NCBI RefSeq assembly: GCF_002042965.1
Contig: NZ_MZNT01000003.1
Coordinates: forward strand, 124,001-188,000
Source: Paenibacillus sp. 32352
Lineage (GTDB): Bacteria > Bacillota > Bacilli > Paenibacillales > NBRC-103111
Direction of reading: 5' to 3'
Length of the DNA stretch: 64,000 nucleotides
How positions within the stretch are numbered: position 1 is the stretch's first letter; each line of letters starts with the position of its first letter. Positions 27,865 to 36,327 of this stretch are shown here, piece after piece. A model generated the notes under the pieces. It was not told the origin of the DNA. It made no database searches and saw only the letters and a list, made by a program, of their open reading frames with translations. The position numbers and the translations under genes were made by a program.

Positions 27865-27906
27865 ACAGGGAAGCATCTCCCGCAGTCCATGGAGATGCTT
27901 CCCTGT
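27865..27906 (+). terminator. Terminator hairpin, left copy flanking element A
   Basis: Perfect 16-bp stem ACAGGGAAGCATCTCC / GGAGATGCTTCCCTGT. The same 42-base hairpin recurs with two differences at 28119-28160, on the other side of the inserted element. Confidence 0.85.
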
Positions 27907-28118
27907 CGAGCTGTCGAGGAACCTTATCATACAGAAAAATGCGAAAGGTTATAGGTGGGGTATCTCCTGGAGGAGCGATAGCGTTCGCCTTTGTTCTCGG
28001 GAAAACACCGCTATATAGCGAATATAATCACATTTCCTGAGAACAACAGCGACCGGAAGGGGATACCCCACTGGGTACCAAAGCGATTTTTCAGATTTTC
28101 AGGATTCTCGACAACCTT
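27907..28118. mobile_element. 212-bp palindromic MITE-like element, type 1 (copy A)
   Basis: Ends CTGTCGAGGAACC (27911) and, inverted, GGATTCTCGACAA (to 28114). Nested inverted repeats GTGGGGTATC...GATACCCCAC and TTGTTCTCGGGAAA...TTTCCTGAGAACAA. No ORF. Nearly base-for-base similar to 60833-61044, which is also 212 bp. Sits between duplicated terminator hairpins. Confidence 0.8.
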
Positions 28119-28160
28119 ACAGGGAAGCATCTCCCGTAGTCCATGGAGAAGCTTCCCTGT
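28119..28160. terminator. Terminator hairpin, right copy flanking element A
   Basis: Same hairpin as 27865-27906 apart from one loop and one stem change (GGAGAAGC instead of GGAGATGC). It is followed by GTTTGATTT, and can also serve the minus-strand gene ending at 28168. Confidence 0.8.
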
Positions 28161-28167
28161 GTTTGAT

Positions 28168-31100
28168 TTACTTTCCTTTCAGCTTTACTTCTATCGTAGC
28201 AGGTGTAGATTCCTCGTAAAACCGATTGACGGCGGTGACGCTGAAACGATGTTTTTTACCGTTAGGCAGGCCTGTGACTTTATAGGAGGTGCCCTGGATC
28301 GGCTGCTTGGTCAGCTTCTTGCCGTCCTGATATACGTGATAGCCCAGAATATCAGGTTGAGGATTGGCTGTCCAATGCAGGATGGCTTCACGATGTCCCT
28401 TCTCGGCTTCCAAGCCGGCAGGCGGGACCGGAAGCGGGTGGCGGTTAATCGTCAGAGTATAAGCCCCGGTCGTATGGCCGTCCGCTGCGGTGACACGGAT
28501 GGTGAACACATTCGCCCCCTCGGTCAGGCTGACGGAACCGGTCTGATACACAGCTCCCGTGACGGAATAAGTAACATCCGTCACGGTACCGTTACGCTGA
28601 ACGGAAATCCCGCTGAGCCTGGATTTGCCGCTGATGAGCGAGGTCTGCAGGCGAACCGCGCCGACGGAGTGAGCGACCTCCTTCGTATAGCTCAGCTTCT
28701 GCGAATCGAAATCTGCAATCGGTTCATTATCCACAGACAAGCTGCCTAATAAGGCGACGTTTTCAGGGACGACCCTGATGACGAAGGAAGCTGTTTTCCC
28801 GTTATAGACGGCGCTAATGACCGCTTCTCCTGAACGCACCGCGAGGAGGTTACCGGAAGCGTCGACCGTCACCACGGAGGGATCGCTGCTGGCAAGAGAG
28901 GATTTCGTTGTGACGTCGAATGTGCCCTTCTCTCCCAGATAATGCTGTACCTTCAAAGAGCCGGCTTGCTGCTCAATCAAAGGAACGGCAGGCCCCTCAA
29001 TGGCAATCCGGTCGTAATGCTCCCATGCCTTCAAATCGACGATCTGTATCCGGTCCAGCGGATAATTGATCTCAGGCCGATAGATGTTGGCTCCGGATTC
29101 GTAAACAATGTACAGCTTGTTGTCATGAACGAAATTGCCTTCTGCAGAAGGCGGCATATCCAGGGAATCCTCCAGGTTCAATCCATCCAAGAACCATACG
29201 GGTACCGTTGTGTTTTCGATGTTTACCGTCGTGTGAGGAGGTTCGTTGATGGAAGCCTTGTACTTGAGAATATTGCTCTTCGGGTTTCCGTTAGTCTGAC
29301 TGAGCATCACTTGATCGTCAGTGACGGTTACTCCCTGAATCCGATCCGTGACGGAATAAATATAGTTCGGAATGACCAAGCCGTCGCTTGTCAGTTTGCT
29401 GTTAGCAGGGAGCAGATCCGTTGCCTCATCGAGCTTGTAGCCTACCACCCAAGCATTGTATACCTTGTTATCACGCGCCGTCATTTTCTGTATCGGCGTT
29501 GTCAAATAGTTCGGGGAGCTGTAGTAATCGCCCACCCACAAGATTCCGTTCGAATAGGATGCGAAGGAGGCTCTCGTATTCGTCTTGAAGCTGTCGATGA
29601 AGGACAGGTTCGCATTGTCCGGACAATCGATCACATCCTGCAAGGATAAGCGGAGCATCTCTTTGCCGTAGGCGATCCATACGTTTTGATTACTGACGGC
29701 AACGCCGCCGGCATGTCCGGAGAAGGGCTGGCCGTTTTTGTACAGGTGAATCGTTTTGACGAGCGATCCGGTCTTGAGATCGACCAGCGTCAGGGTGCTG
29801 GCTCTTCGGTCATCGCGGTAGCTGGAAAGGATGGCCCAGTTCTTTTCCGGTATATAATGCATGCCTTGAGGAACAAGGCCCTGCAGCAATCCCGGAACAA
29901 TTGGTCCCGGCTCACTGACGTCAAGGAAACGTTGATAAGCCGACGTATCCCCGACAATCGGCGCTCCGGTCTCCTCCTGCGTCAAAGGCTGATGCGGGAG
30001 TGTAACGGAGACCGGCTGGGACTTGTCCGATTCATTAGCGGAGGAATCTACGGCCGATACCTGGAGCTTGTATTCGAATCCGCCTGACAGTGAGCCCAGA
30101 TCGGCCGAATAGGTCGTAGAGGAAACCGTAGTCACGTATGCGCCGTTTTTATACACCTTGTACGAGGCGACATCGGGCTCGGTATTCGGAGACCAGCTGA
30201 GCTGCACCGAGGCTATGCCGTTAATGGCGGCTGCCGTACCGGTCGGAGCAGCCGGAGGAATGGAATCGATGATTTCCGGTCTTGGCGTGCTTTTGACCGC
30301 TTCTGAAAGAATCGACATCTGCGTGTCGGTTACGGCAACGACGGAAAACCGGTTTTCCGTAAAATTGGTCAGCCCGGTCACCGTATAGGAGGCGTCCTGA
30401 ACAACGGTATCTTCAAGCACGCCGTTCACAGCCACTTGATAGCCAATGACATTCGGATCCTCACTGGCCGTCCAGTAGAGCTGCACCGAACGGTCGCCGG
30501 GAATGGCGAACAGGCCCTTCGGCGGAACTGGAGCCGACGTATCCGGTGCTTGCCCGGCGATGATACGTCCCGGAGTCGGCGTCTGCTGGTTGGCTGTTTT
30601 GCGCATGACGATGGTGCCATCTGTCGGATAGCTGTAAATGACGCTTTTGTTAAGGACCACGTCATCGTTGGCCCCGGTGCCGTCGCTGTAGGATACGCTG
30701 CTCAGCTTAAAGCCCTCTTTATCGGCCAAAATAAGGGTACGGGAGCCGCTGTTGGACAGCCCTTGTCCGGATATCGGATAAAACTGGTCCGGCCGGATGT
30801 TCGATCCGTAATTGGCATTGAAGGCTTCGACGCTTCCGGACAGCCCGGGCGATTGAACCCACAGTACCATCGCATCATGAGGCTGAATGGTCATCTCTTT
30901 ATCCAAATTCCATATGGAAGTGGTATTATATATAATTTTGTAGCCCTGAAGAGGAATAGGTGCGCTGCTGTTATTGTACAGCTCAATATACTCATAGCCG
31001 TCAACGGAGGTGCCTGAGGAGTTGGTTGCGTTGGTCGTATCCTGCACCAGCTCCGTAATGGTTAACGGAGGGATGAAGAGCTTGTCCGCCGCCGCAGCCG

Positions 31101-31188
31101 AAGAAGGGCCGACTAGTGCTCCAAGCGGAGCCGCAAGGATCGATAGCGCCAATGCGATGCTGCTCAGCTTTCGTGTTTGTGCATTCAT
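28168..31188 (-). CDS. Large secreted LTD / FN3 / cadherin-like multidomain protein
   Basis: 1006 aa, AAGGAGAG upstream. Signal peptide (about 1-33, PSSAAA); lamin-tail domain (about 40-185: GYEYIELYNNSSAPIPLQGYKI); two FN3 domains (about 210-400: GYQVAVNG, YKVYKNGAYVTTV); a central propeller-like region (about 430-740: LSSYRDDRRASTLTLVDLKTGSLVKTI); a bacterial Ig-like piece (ASSDPSVVTVDASGNLLAVRSGEAVISAVYNG); a cadherin-like beta-sandwich (about 820-915) and a terminal FN3. It is probably a cell-surface or extracellular binding or hydrolytic protein. No catalytic motif is evident. Confidence 0.75.
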   Translation of the reverse strand: MNAQTRKLSSIALALSILAAPLGALVGPSSAAAADKLFIPPLTITELVQDTTNATNSSGTSVDGYEYIELYNNSSAPIPLQGYKIIYNTTSIWNLDKEMTIQPHDAMVLWVQSPGLSGSVEAFNANYGSNIRPDQFYPISGQGLSNSGSRTLILADKEGFKLSSVSYSDGTGANDDVVLNKSVIYSYPTDGTIVMRKTANQQTPTPGRIIAGQAPDTSAPVPPKGLFAIPGDRSVQLYWTASEDPNVIGYQVAVNGVLEDTVVQDASYTVTGLTNFTENRFSVVAVTDTQMSILSEAVKSTPRPEIIDSIPPAAPTGTAAAINGIASVQLSWSPNTEPDVASYKVYKNGAYVTTVSSTTYSADLGSLSGGFEYKLQVSAVDSSANESDKSQPVSVTLPHQPLTQEETGAPIVGDTSAYQRFLDVSEPGPIVPGLLQGLVPQGMHYIPEKNWAILSSYRDDRRASTLTLVDLKTGSLVKTIHLYKNGQPFSGHAGGVAVSNQNVWIAYGKEMLRLSLQDVIDCPDNANLSFIDSFKTNTRASFASYSNGILWVGDYYSSPNYLTTPIQKMTARDNKVYNAWVVGYKLDEATDLLPANSKLTSDGLVIPNYIYSVTDRIQGVTVTDDQVMLSQTNGNPKSNILKYKASINEPPHTTVNIENTTVPVWFLDGLNLEDSLDMPPSAEGNFVHDNKLYIVYESGANIYRPEINYPLDRIQIVDLKAWEHYDRIAIEGPAVPLIEQQAGSLKVQHYLGEKGTFDVTTKSSLASSDPSVVTVDASGNLLAVRSGEAVISAVYNGKTASFVIRVVPENVALLGSLSVDNEPIADFDSQKLSYTKEVAHSVGAVRLQTSLISGKSRLSGISVQRNGTVTDVTYSVTGAVYQTGSVSLTEGANVFTIRVTAADGHTTGAYTLTINRHPLPVPPAGLEAEKGHREAILHWTANPQPDILGYHVYQDGKKLTKQPIQGTSYKVTGLPNGKKHRFSVTAVNRFYEESTPATIEVKLKGK

Positions 31189-31243
31189 TAGAACTCTCCT
31201 TAGAATGGAATAAATATGATTCCTATTTCATCTTGCGCAGCAC

Positions 31244-31330
31244 AAAAAAGACGATGTCACCCCCCATACAATTTATCTCCTTCTTGTCGAAAGAAGGGAA
31301 AAGTTGCAGGATCAGGGTTTTCTCATCGTC
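31244..31330 (-). promoter_or_regulatory. Attenuator-like leader of the 1006-aa protein
   Basis: On the minus strand, GACGATG (31330-31324) can pair with CATCGTC (31256-31250), which is followed at once by TTTTTT; the 67-base loop holds a second hairpin CCTTCTT-TCGAC-AAGAAGG. This is a terminator-like structure inside a 5' leader, upstream of the start at 31188, with TATACT further upstream as a possible -10. No known riboswitch consensus recognised. The rest of 31189-31494 holds nothing else I can support. Confidence 0.4.
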
Positions 31331-31494
31331 TCCACCCGTATTCCTATTTGTTCGTGTTTCGTCCACAGTATAGCATAAGCGCATAGCGCAAGTACATATA
31401 CCATAGGGCATATTGCATGCGTCTTAACAATAGATTTAGAAAGGCATGGTCACCGCAAAGAATTATCAAGACGCTGGTTAAAACAAGGAGCTTC

Positions 31495-31950
31495 CTAAAA
31501 CAGGATGTTCCACAGGATGGTCCCTAACACCAGCATCACCAAGCCGAAAATAACAAGTCCCTTCCCTACACTGCTTTTTTCCGGATCATCATGCAATGCA
31601 TAGAAGCCACCTACTATGAGACCGACAATCGGAATGAAGAAAGTGGCAATGAACAATAAAATGATGGCTGCGCTATGATCCGAAGCAGGTGCGGAATAGC
31701 TGCGGTTAGAATAACGGCTGTCGGATGGATTGGAAATCGCCACTTGCCCGCAATATTTGCATTGCAGCGCTCCCGGGTCCAGTCTCTCTTTGCAGCCGGA
31801 ACAAATCTTTGCTTTTGGAGGCGCAGCCTGTTTCTCATTCATGGGAGTGCCGAAAACCTTGGCGTTATGAAGAGGATGACTGCAGCCGGAGCATACGGAA
31901 GCGTTCTCCGGATTTTCCTCCTTACAATTCTCACAGACCTTGTATGCCAT
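31495..31950 (-). CDS. Double zinc-ribbon membrane protein of unknown function
   Basis: 151 aa from the ATG at 31950. Two Cys4 ribbons: CENCKEENPENASVCSGC (about 5-22) and CSGCKERLDPGALQCKYC (about 47-64). A Ser/Tyr-rich linker and two C-terminal membrane helices follow (AAIILLFIATFFIPIVGLIVGGFYAL and LVIFGLVMLVLGTILWNIL). Similar small ribbon-plus-membrane proteins are widespread in Firmicutes without a defined role. Stands alone. Confidence 0.75.
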   Translation of the reverse strand: MAYKVCENCKEENPENASVCSGCSHPLHNAKVFGTPMNEKQAAPPKAKICSGCKERLDPGALQCKYCGQVAISNPSDSRYSNRSYSAPASDHSAAIILLFIATFFIPIVGLIVGGFYALHDDPEKSSVGKGLVIFGLVMLVLGTILWNILF

Positions 31951-32067
31951 AAATACACATCCGCTCCGTCCTAAAGTTTTGTTATATTTTACCACAAATA
32001 TCTAATTTGAGCAGAGGCATCTGCATAGTTGTGAAAGCATGACACAGCTTCCTGAGCCGGGCTCGGC

Positions 32068-32104
32068 TTGACATTTAAAAACGTTGTCACTACAATTTGT
32101 AGTG
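32068..32104 (+). promoter_or_regulatory. Promoter and BlaI-type operator of the blaI-M56 operon
   Basis: TTGACA (32068-32073), 17-base spacer, TACAAT (32091-32096): a near-consensus promoter. The 17-base perfect palindrome CACTACAA-T-TTGTAGTG (32088-32104) covers the -10 box and start point and contains the TACA/TGTA halves characteristic of BlaI/MecI/CopY repressors. The repressor gene follows at once, so autoregulation is expected. Confidence 0.85.
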
Positions 32105-32117
32105 AGAGGTGTGGCAA

Positions 32118-32531
32118 TTGAAAATTCATCATTTTAAGACGAATGAAAGCGGCTTAAACCGTTTCTTCGGAACCCTCGAAGCGAAGATTATGGAAATTTT
32201 GTGGGAGGGACCGGAGAAAGCCATCAAGGAAGTGCAGCAAAGGCTGGAGCAGGAGAAGGCAGTGAACTTCAATACCGTGATGACAGTGATGAACCGTCTG
32301 GTGGAGAAAGGGATATTGCAGAAGCGGATGGAGGGCCGTTCGTTCTTGTACCGTCCGGTTTTGACCAAGGAGCAGTTCATCGATACGCAGTCCAAGGAGC
32401 TTACTCATGAGCTTATCGAGGAATTCGGGCCGCTCGTCGTCAATCACATGCTGGATGCATTGGACGAAGCCGATCCGGTGTTGATGGAGAAGTTGGAACA
32501 AAAAATAAAGCAGCTGAAAAAGGAAACGTAA
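32118..32531 (+). CDS. BlaI/MecI/CopY-family repressor
   Basis: 137 aa from the TTG at 32118 (GAGAGGTG 7 bases upstream; a GTG at 32109 would overlap that site). Winged helix: LEAKIMEILWEGPEKAIKEVQQRLEQE...NFNTVMTVMNRLVEKGILQKRMEGRSFLYRPVLT, followed by a dimerisation helix region. Such repressors are inactivated by cleavage triggered by a partner M56 protease, here the next gene. No beta-lactamase gene is nearby; the second matching operator lies before the bdbDC pair. Confidence 0.9.
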   Translation: MKIHHFKTNESGLNRFFGTLEAKIMEILWEGPEKAIKEVQQRLEQEKAVNFNTVMTVMNRLVEKGILQKRMEGRSFLYRPVLTKEQFIDTQSKELTHELIEEFGPLVVNHMLDALDEADPVLMEKLEQKIKQLKKET

Positions 32532-32534
32532 TCC

Positions 32535-33404
32535 ATGCGGGACAATCGGTGGGAGAATCGATCCAGGTTGATTTTTATATCAGGGATGCTGGTAGCGGGC
32601 GTGGTGCTTGTCCAGATGGGCATGTACATCATGCATACGCTGGCCGGCTGGGAAATCAGATATAACGTTCTACAGCTATGCCATACGATGATGAAATCTT
32701 TAGGCATTCAATGGGTGGGCTATATTCTGAATGCGATCGTTGTATATACGTTTGCGATGTCCATTTGGCTAGCGGCCAAGCAGCTGCATTTGTCCAGAAT
32801 GTTCAACAAGAGGTTACTCTTTCGCCGTCATGAGCTGCTTACAGGAGAAATCAGCCGGAGATACCGCCGGACGGGCTCGGAAGAGCAGCCTATTATCGTC
32901 ATCGAGCATGCGGCTCCATTAGCATTTGCCGTAGGCTTCTTCAAGCCTAAAATTGTCTTATCAACCGGACTGATGGATTTGCTGGATGCCGAAGAGCTGG
33001 AAGCCGTTGTCCACCATGAGATGTTTCACCGCAAGCACGGGGACCCGTTGAAAACCTTCCTGATGTCGCTCGTTGCCTCCGTCATGTGGTATATTCCGAT
33101 CCTCAAATCGTTTCATCACAATTACAAGATCGTGAGGGAGGTACTGGCGGACAATTATGCGATTGAGCAAACCGGCAGCTCTGTCCATCTGGGCAGTGCT
33201 CTGCTGAAGCTGCTCAAAGGAAAGGCGCCGGCTCCGATGCCGGTCTCGCATGTTTCGTTCAGCGATACGTCGATTAATTTGCGGATTCGGCAGCTGCTGG
33301 AGCCGCAGACGGATGTGCCTTTGAATTGGCCGTTTACCCCCGCAATGATTTCCCTGCAGGTGCTGTTTGCTCTATGCTCGATGTTTGTCCTGGTCATGCA
33401 TTAA
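32535..33404 (+). CDS. M56-family membrane metalloprotease (BlaR1-like, no sensor domain)
   Basis: 289 aa, 3 bases after the repressor gene. Hydrophobic helices at about 12-35, 60-80, 175-190 and 270-289. The zinc motif HHEMFHRKHGDP (HExxH) lies near 156 and the downstream helix EVLADNYAIEQ carries the usual third-ligand region. It lacks the C-terminal penicillin-binding sensor of BlaR1/MecR1, so the stimulus is not a beta-lactam bound in cis. It presumably cleaves or triggers cleavage of the adjacent repressor. Confidence 0.88.
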   Translation: MRDNRWENRSRLIFISGMLVAGVVLVQMGMYIMHTLAGWEIRYNVLQLCHTMMKSLGIQWVGYILNAIVVYTFAMSIWLAAKQLHLSRMFNKRLLFRRHELLTGEISRRYRRTGSEEQPIIVIEHAAPLAFAVGFFKPKIVLSTGLMDLLDAEELEAVVHHEMFHRKHGDPLKTFLMSLVASVMWYIPILKSFHHNYKIVREVLADNYAIEQTGSSVHLGSALLKLLKGKAPAPMPVSHVSFSDTSINLRIRQLLEPQTDVPLNWPFTPAMISLQVLFALCSMFVLVMH

Positions 33405-33530
33405 ATGGCGTGACTTCTACCGTCTGCGCTACCGGGTTTACAGCTTTGGGAGTGCCTATCGTTGTAAGACAGCTTGTCCTTTTATTCAAGGGGATTCGGG
33501 GTGGCCGTACGGCGTTTTCCCGAATTCCAC

Positions 33531-33545
33531 ACTACGGTTTGTAGT
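33531..33545. promoter_or_regulatory. Second BlaI-type operator upstream of bdbD
   Basis: ACTAC-GGTTT-GTAGT has the same half-sites and 5-base spacing as ACTAC-AATTT-GTAGT in front of the repressor gene. It lies 77 bases before the bdbD start. No convincing -35/-10 pair was found beside it. Confidence 0.6.
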
Positions 33546-33621
33546 ATTCGTGATTATGCAGCAAGTGGAAACCTTTAGGCTGTAAGCAGCCTATGACTAC
33601 GGAAGGAAAGAAGAGATCTCA

Positions 33622-34332
33622 TTGAAGCAAACTACGAAGAAATCCGTTTATAAAGAGCAGCGCAAGCAGGAGAAAATCCAAGAGAAAAAACGGATGCGCA
33701 TGATCATGTGGATCACAGCGATTTGTGTCATTGCTGTTATAGCCATTATTATTGTTGCTCTGCCCAAGCCGGCTCCGGTACAAATGCCTTATGAGACGAT
33801 GCCGACGCTCGGCAATCCTGATGCGCCTGTCAAAATCGTCGAGCTGGGGGATTATAAGTGCCCATCCTGCCAAGTGTTTAGCCAGAAGGTGGAGCCTCTG
33901 CTCAAAAAAGATTTTATCGATACGGGGATCGCATCGCTTCATTTTATGAACTATACGATCATCAGCCCGGATGCCGATTCCATGACGTCCGCCATGGCCG
34001 GGCAGGCGATTTTCCATCAGAATAATGACGCCTATTGGAAATATTACGACGCGATCTATAAGAATCAGGGCGATGAGAAAAAAATCTGGGCGACGGCTGA
34101 TTTCATAACGAATCTGGCCCGCCAGGAAAAGCTTCCGATCGATTATGATAAGCTTAAGCAGGATATCGAGAACAAGACGTACAAGAAGGAAGTCGACGCG
34201 CATAACGCCTTTGCCCGCAGCAATCAAGTGTACAGCACGCCGACGTTATTCATCAACGGCAAGAAGTTCGAGGACCCGTTTGACTATAATAAACTGAAAG
34301 CCGCTATTGAAAAGGCTCAAAAGGGTGAATAA
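33622..34332 (+). CDS. bdbD: DsbA-like thiol-disulfide oxidoreductase (BdbD type)
   Basis: 236 aa, TTG start, AAGGAAAG upstream. A highly basic N-terminus is followed by one membrane anchor (about 30-50: MIMWITAICVIAVIAIIIVAL), then an extracellular thioredoxin-fold domain with the active site CPSC in YKCPSCQVF (about 81-84) and the cis-Pro loop VYSTPTLFING (about 203). It oxidises cysteines of secreted proteins and is re-oxidised by the DsbB-like partner encoded next. Confidence 0.88.
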   Translation: MKQTTKKSVYKEQRKQEKIQEKKRMRMIMWITAICVIAVIAIIIVALPKPAPVQMPYETMPTLGNPDAPVKIVELGDYKCPSCQVFSQKVEPLLKKDFIDTGIASLHFMNYTIISPDADSMTSAMAGQAIFHQNNDAYWKYYDAIYKNQGDEKKIWATADFITNLARQEKLPIDYDKLKQDIENKTYKKEVDAHNAFARSNQVYSTPTLFINGKKFEDPFDYNKLKAAIEKAQKGE

Positions 34333-34340
34333 GACTCGTT

Positions 34341-34778
34341 ATGCGATCCTTCTTTAGACAATACGGACTGTATATGGCGTGGGCCGTTTCTTTGGTCGCT
34401 GTGGGCGGCAGCCTTTTTTTCAGCGAGGTGATGCGCTTTGAGCCCTGCAAGCTGTGCTGGTTCCAGCGTATCTTCATGTACCCGCTCGTCATCCTGCTCG
34501 GGATGGCCTGCTACAAGAACGACCGCAAGCTGATTGCTTATATCCTGCCGATGAGCATCATCGGAGGCATGATCTCGCTGTATCATTATTCCGAGCAAAA
34601 AATACCGGGACTTGCCAAGCTGCTTCCCTGTACGGTCGGCGTACCGTGCAACGAGGATTATATCAATTGGCTCGGCTTCATCACGATTCCTTTTCTGGCG
34701 CTGATCGCTTTCATCATGATCACTTGCTTTTTGCTGCTGGGCAGGGAAGACCGTCAGGAAGCTGAAGAGTTGGAGTAG
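34341..34778 (+). CDS. bdbC: DsbB-like quinone-linked thiol oxidase (BdbC type)
   Basis: 145 aa, four membrane helices. First cysteine pair CKLC in FEPCKLCWFQR (about 34-37), second pair in LPCTVGVPCNEDY (about 95-102). This is the arrangement of BdbC/DsbB, which re-oxidises the DsbA-like protein and passes electrons to menaquinone. It starts 8 bases after bdbD, so it is the same operon. Confidence 0.9.
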   Translation: MRSFFRQYGLYMAWAVSLVAVGGSLFFSEVMRFEPCKLCWFQRIFMYPLVILLGMACYKNDRKLIAYILPMSIIGGMISLYHYSEQKIPGLAKLLPCTVGVPCNEDYINWLGFITIPFLALIAFIMITCFLLLGREDRQEAEELE

Positions 34779-34780
34779 AT

Positions 34781-34810
34781 AAAAAGGAGACCGCCTCGGC
34801 GGTCTTTTGT
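34781..34810 (+). terminator. Terminator of bdbDC (left copy flanking the insertion)
   Basis: AAAAAGGAGACCGCCTCGG / CGGTCTTTT hairpin. The 18-base core AGACCGCYTCGGCGGTCT (34788-34805) is repeated at 37077-37094, with the full 5' arm here and the full 3' arm plus T-run there, as if one terminator had been split and partly duplicated by an insertion. Confidence 0.75.
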
Positions 34811-34956
34811 CTGTTGAAAAAACCATAGAGCTTGAACTAATGCTAATATACTCCGGTGGGGTATGCCTCTCCAGCCAGGCTTCCGAAGCTGGCTTTGCTT
34901 CGCAAAGCCCCCATTACACTTAGGTAATAAATGGAATATACAAAAGATCGTTCTCC
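34806..34956. mobile_element. Terminal noncoding end of the IS1182-type element (type 2 element end, copy E)
   Basis: Begins right after the terminator core with GTCTGTTGAAAAAACC. The stretch with TAATATACTCCGGTGGGG and TATGCCTCTCCAGCC matches the reverse complement of the right half of copy C (16600-16690). It runs into the 3' end of the transposase gene, so it can be read as the transposon end from which the small elements derive. Confidence 0.6.
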
Positions 34957-35590
34957 TCATTTGACCTGTCGATCCAGGTGGAGAGCGATCTTTTTCATGT
35001 TCTGTACGGCTGCCGTCATCAATGCTTGCTCAGTCACATTTTGCAGCCCCCGTAAACGGCAATAGCGAAACCCATGGAGCTGTTTTGCATCCGCGAAGCT
35101 TCGCTCAATCGTTTCTTTTCTCTTCTTGTACAGATATTTACCTGACTTACTCAAACGATTCTCGCGCACCCATTCCTTACTTGCTTCCCACACATGTCGT
35201 GTGATGATCTTTTTATGGTTCCGGGAACGAGTGCATTGGGAGAGGAAAGGATAGTTTTTACAAACCTCCGGATTCGACGCGTAATGTCTGTAGCCTTCCC
35301 GATTCGTTGTTTTGTAAGTAAGCTGCTGACCGTTTGGACACGTATACGAATTCGTTTCTGTGTTGTAATGAAATTTCCATTTGGGAAACAAACCCTGTGT
35401 TGGGTGAAAACGACGATGCGCAATAACCGCAAAGATTTTTCTATCATGAAGGCTTTTACAGATAGGGTTGGTTAAATAACCTGAGTCTAAGGCAACAGCT
35501 TCAACTTGAAACCCGAAGCGATTAACTTGTCGGTCGAGTCGTTCTACATAGGGCAAAGAATCATGAACATTGCCGGGGGTGACAGGTCGG
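34957..35590 (-). pseudogene. 5'-truncated IS1182-family transposase
   Basis: Reads in frame from about 35590 (VTPGNVHDSLPYVERLDRQ) to the stop at 34957, only the C-terminal half of an IS1182-type DDE transposase. Landmarks: VEAVALDSGYLTNPI (catalytic Asp region), a cysteine-containing insertion (CPNGQQLTYK; NPEVCKNYPFLSQC) and the terminal ERSFADAKQLHGFRYCRLRGLQN with the final Glu. The upstream half is missing and the frame meets a stop beyond the breakpoint. No functional protein is expected. Confidence 0.85.
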
Positions 35591-35675
35591 AGAGGAGGTA
35601 TTGATAATATTCATGTAGTTCAGCAACAAAACTTAGCATTAGAACGTCACTTTTATTATGGGAGGAAGTTGTCAA

Positions 35676-36311
35676 ATGTTCAAATCGCTAAAAAAACTAT
35701 CAAAAATAGCCACTACATCTGCACTTGTTTTAGCTCTAACAGCAATTTCTGCAATTAATGTTAATGCATATGAATACTGGGGACCTTCTTCTAATAGATA
35801 CAAGATTTCAACTGGCGTATCTTCAGGCTCTTACATGAACAATGCAGTTGATAGTTACAACCATAATGGGACAATATATACTTTCGGTACTGCTTTTAAT
35901 GGGGCATTCAATGAGTGGAATAATCTTACTGAATCCAACATACTAAATGGCAGTGGGACTACCAAGGTAAGAACAGAAGGACAAAACTATGGAGATTTGG
36001 ACTTGTGGGGTTGGGCCGAAATGTATGTTGGTGGTATGAATGGTACTAGGGTTTCAGGTTTTCGTGGCGAGACTGGTCCTTCGAAAAGTTGGGATTTTGC
36101 TTGGGTGTACCTAAATGCATTTGATATTAACGAGTCCTCTCTTTCTTATAATCAATATCGAGGAACAGCTATTCATGAAGTAGGACATGCGTTAGGCTTA
36201 GCACATGAAAGAGATGGAACACCATCGGTTATGAATGATATTTCTTATATTAACAACGGGTGGCTAGTTCCACAAACAGATGACATTAACGGAATTAATA
36301 ATCTATACTAG
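35676..36311 (+). CDS. Secreted matrixin-like zinc metalloprotease
   Basis: 211 aa from the ATG at 35676, GGAGG upstream. Signal peptide (about 1-33, ending VNA), then a small metzincin domain with the extended zinc motif HEVGHALGLAH (about 168-178) and a following PSVMND that fits the Met-turn. No propeptide cysteine switch is evident. Visibly AT-rich compared with neighbours and located beside a broken transposase, so likely acquired. The target protein is unknown. Confidence 0.85.
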   Translation: MFKSLKKLSKIATTSALVLALTAISAINVNAYEYWGPSSNRYKISTGVSSGSYMNNAVDSYNHNGTIYTFGTAFNGAFNEWNNLTESNILNGSGTTKVRTEGQNYGDLDLWGWAEMYVGGMNGTRVSGFRGETGPSKSWDFAWVYLNAFDINESSLSYNQYRGTAIHEVGHALGLAHERDGTPSVMNDISYINNGWLVPQTDDINGINNLY

Positions 36312-36327
36312 GCAAGGAGGATACTAA

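Noticed and set aside
31189..31380. Known riboswitch (c-di-GMP, c-di-AMP, SAM, cobalamin) in the leader of the large secreted protein
   Set aside because: The conserved core sequences of these classes are not visible; only a terminator-like fold is supported.
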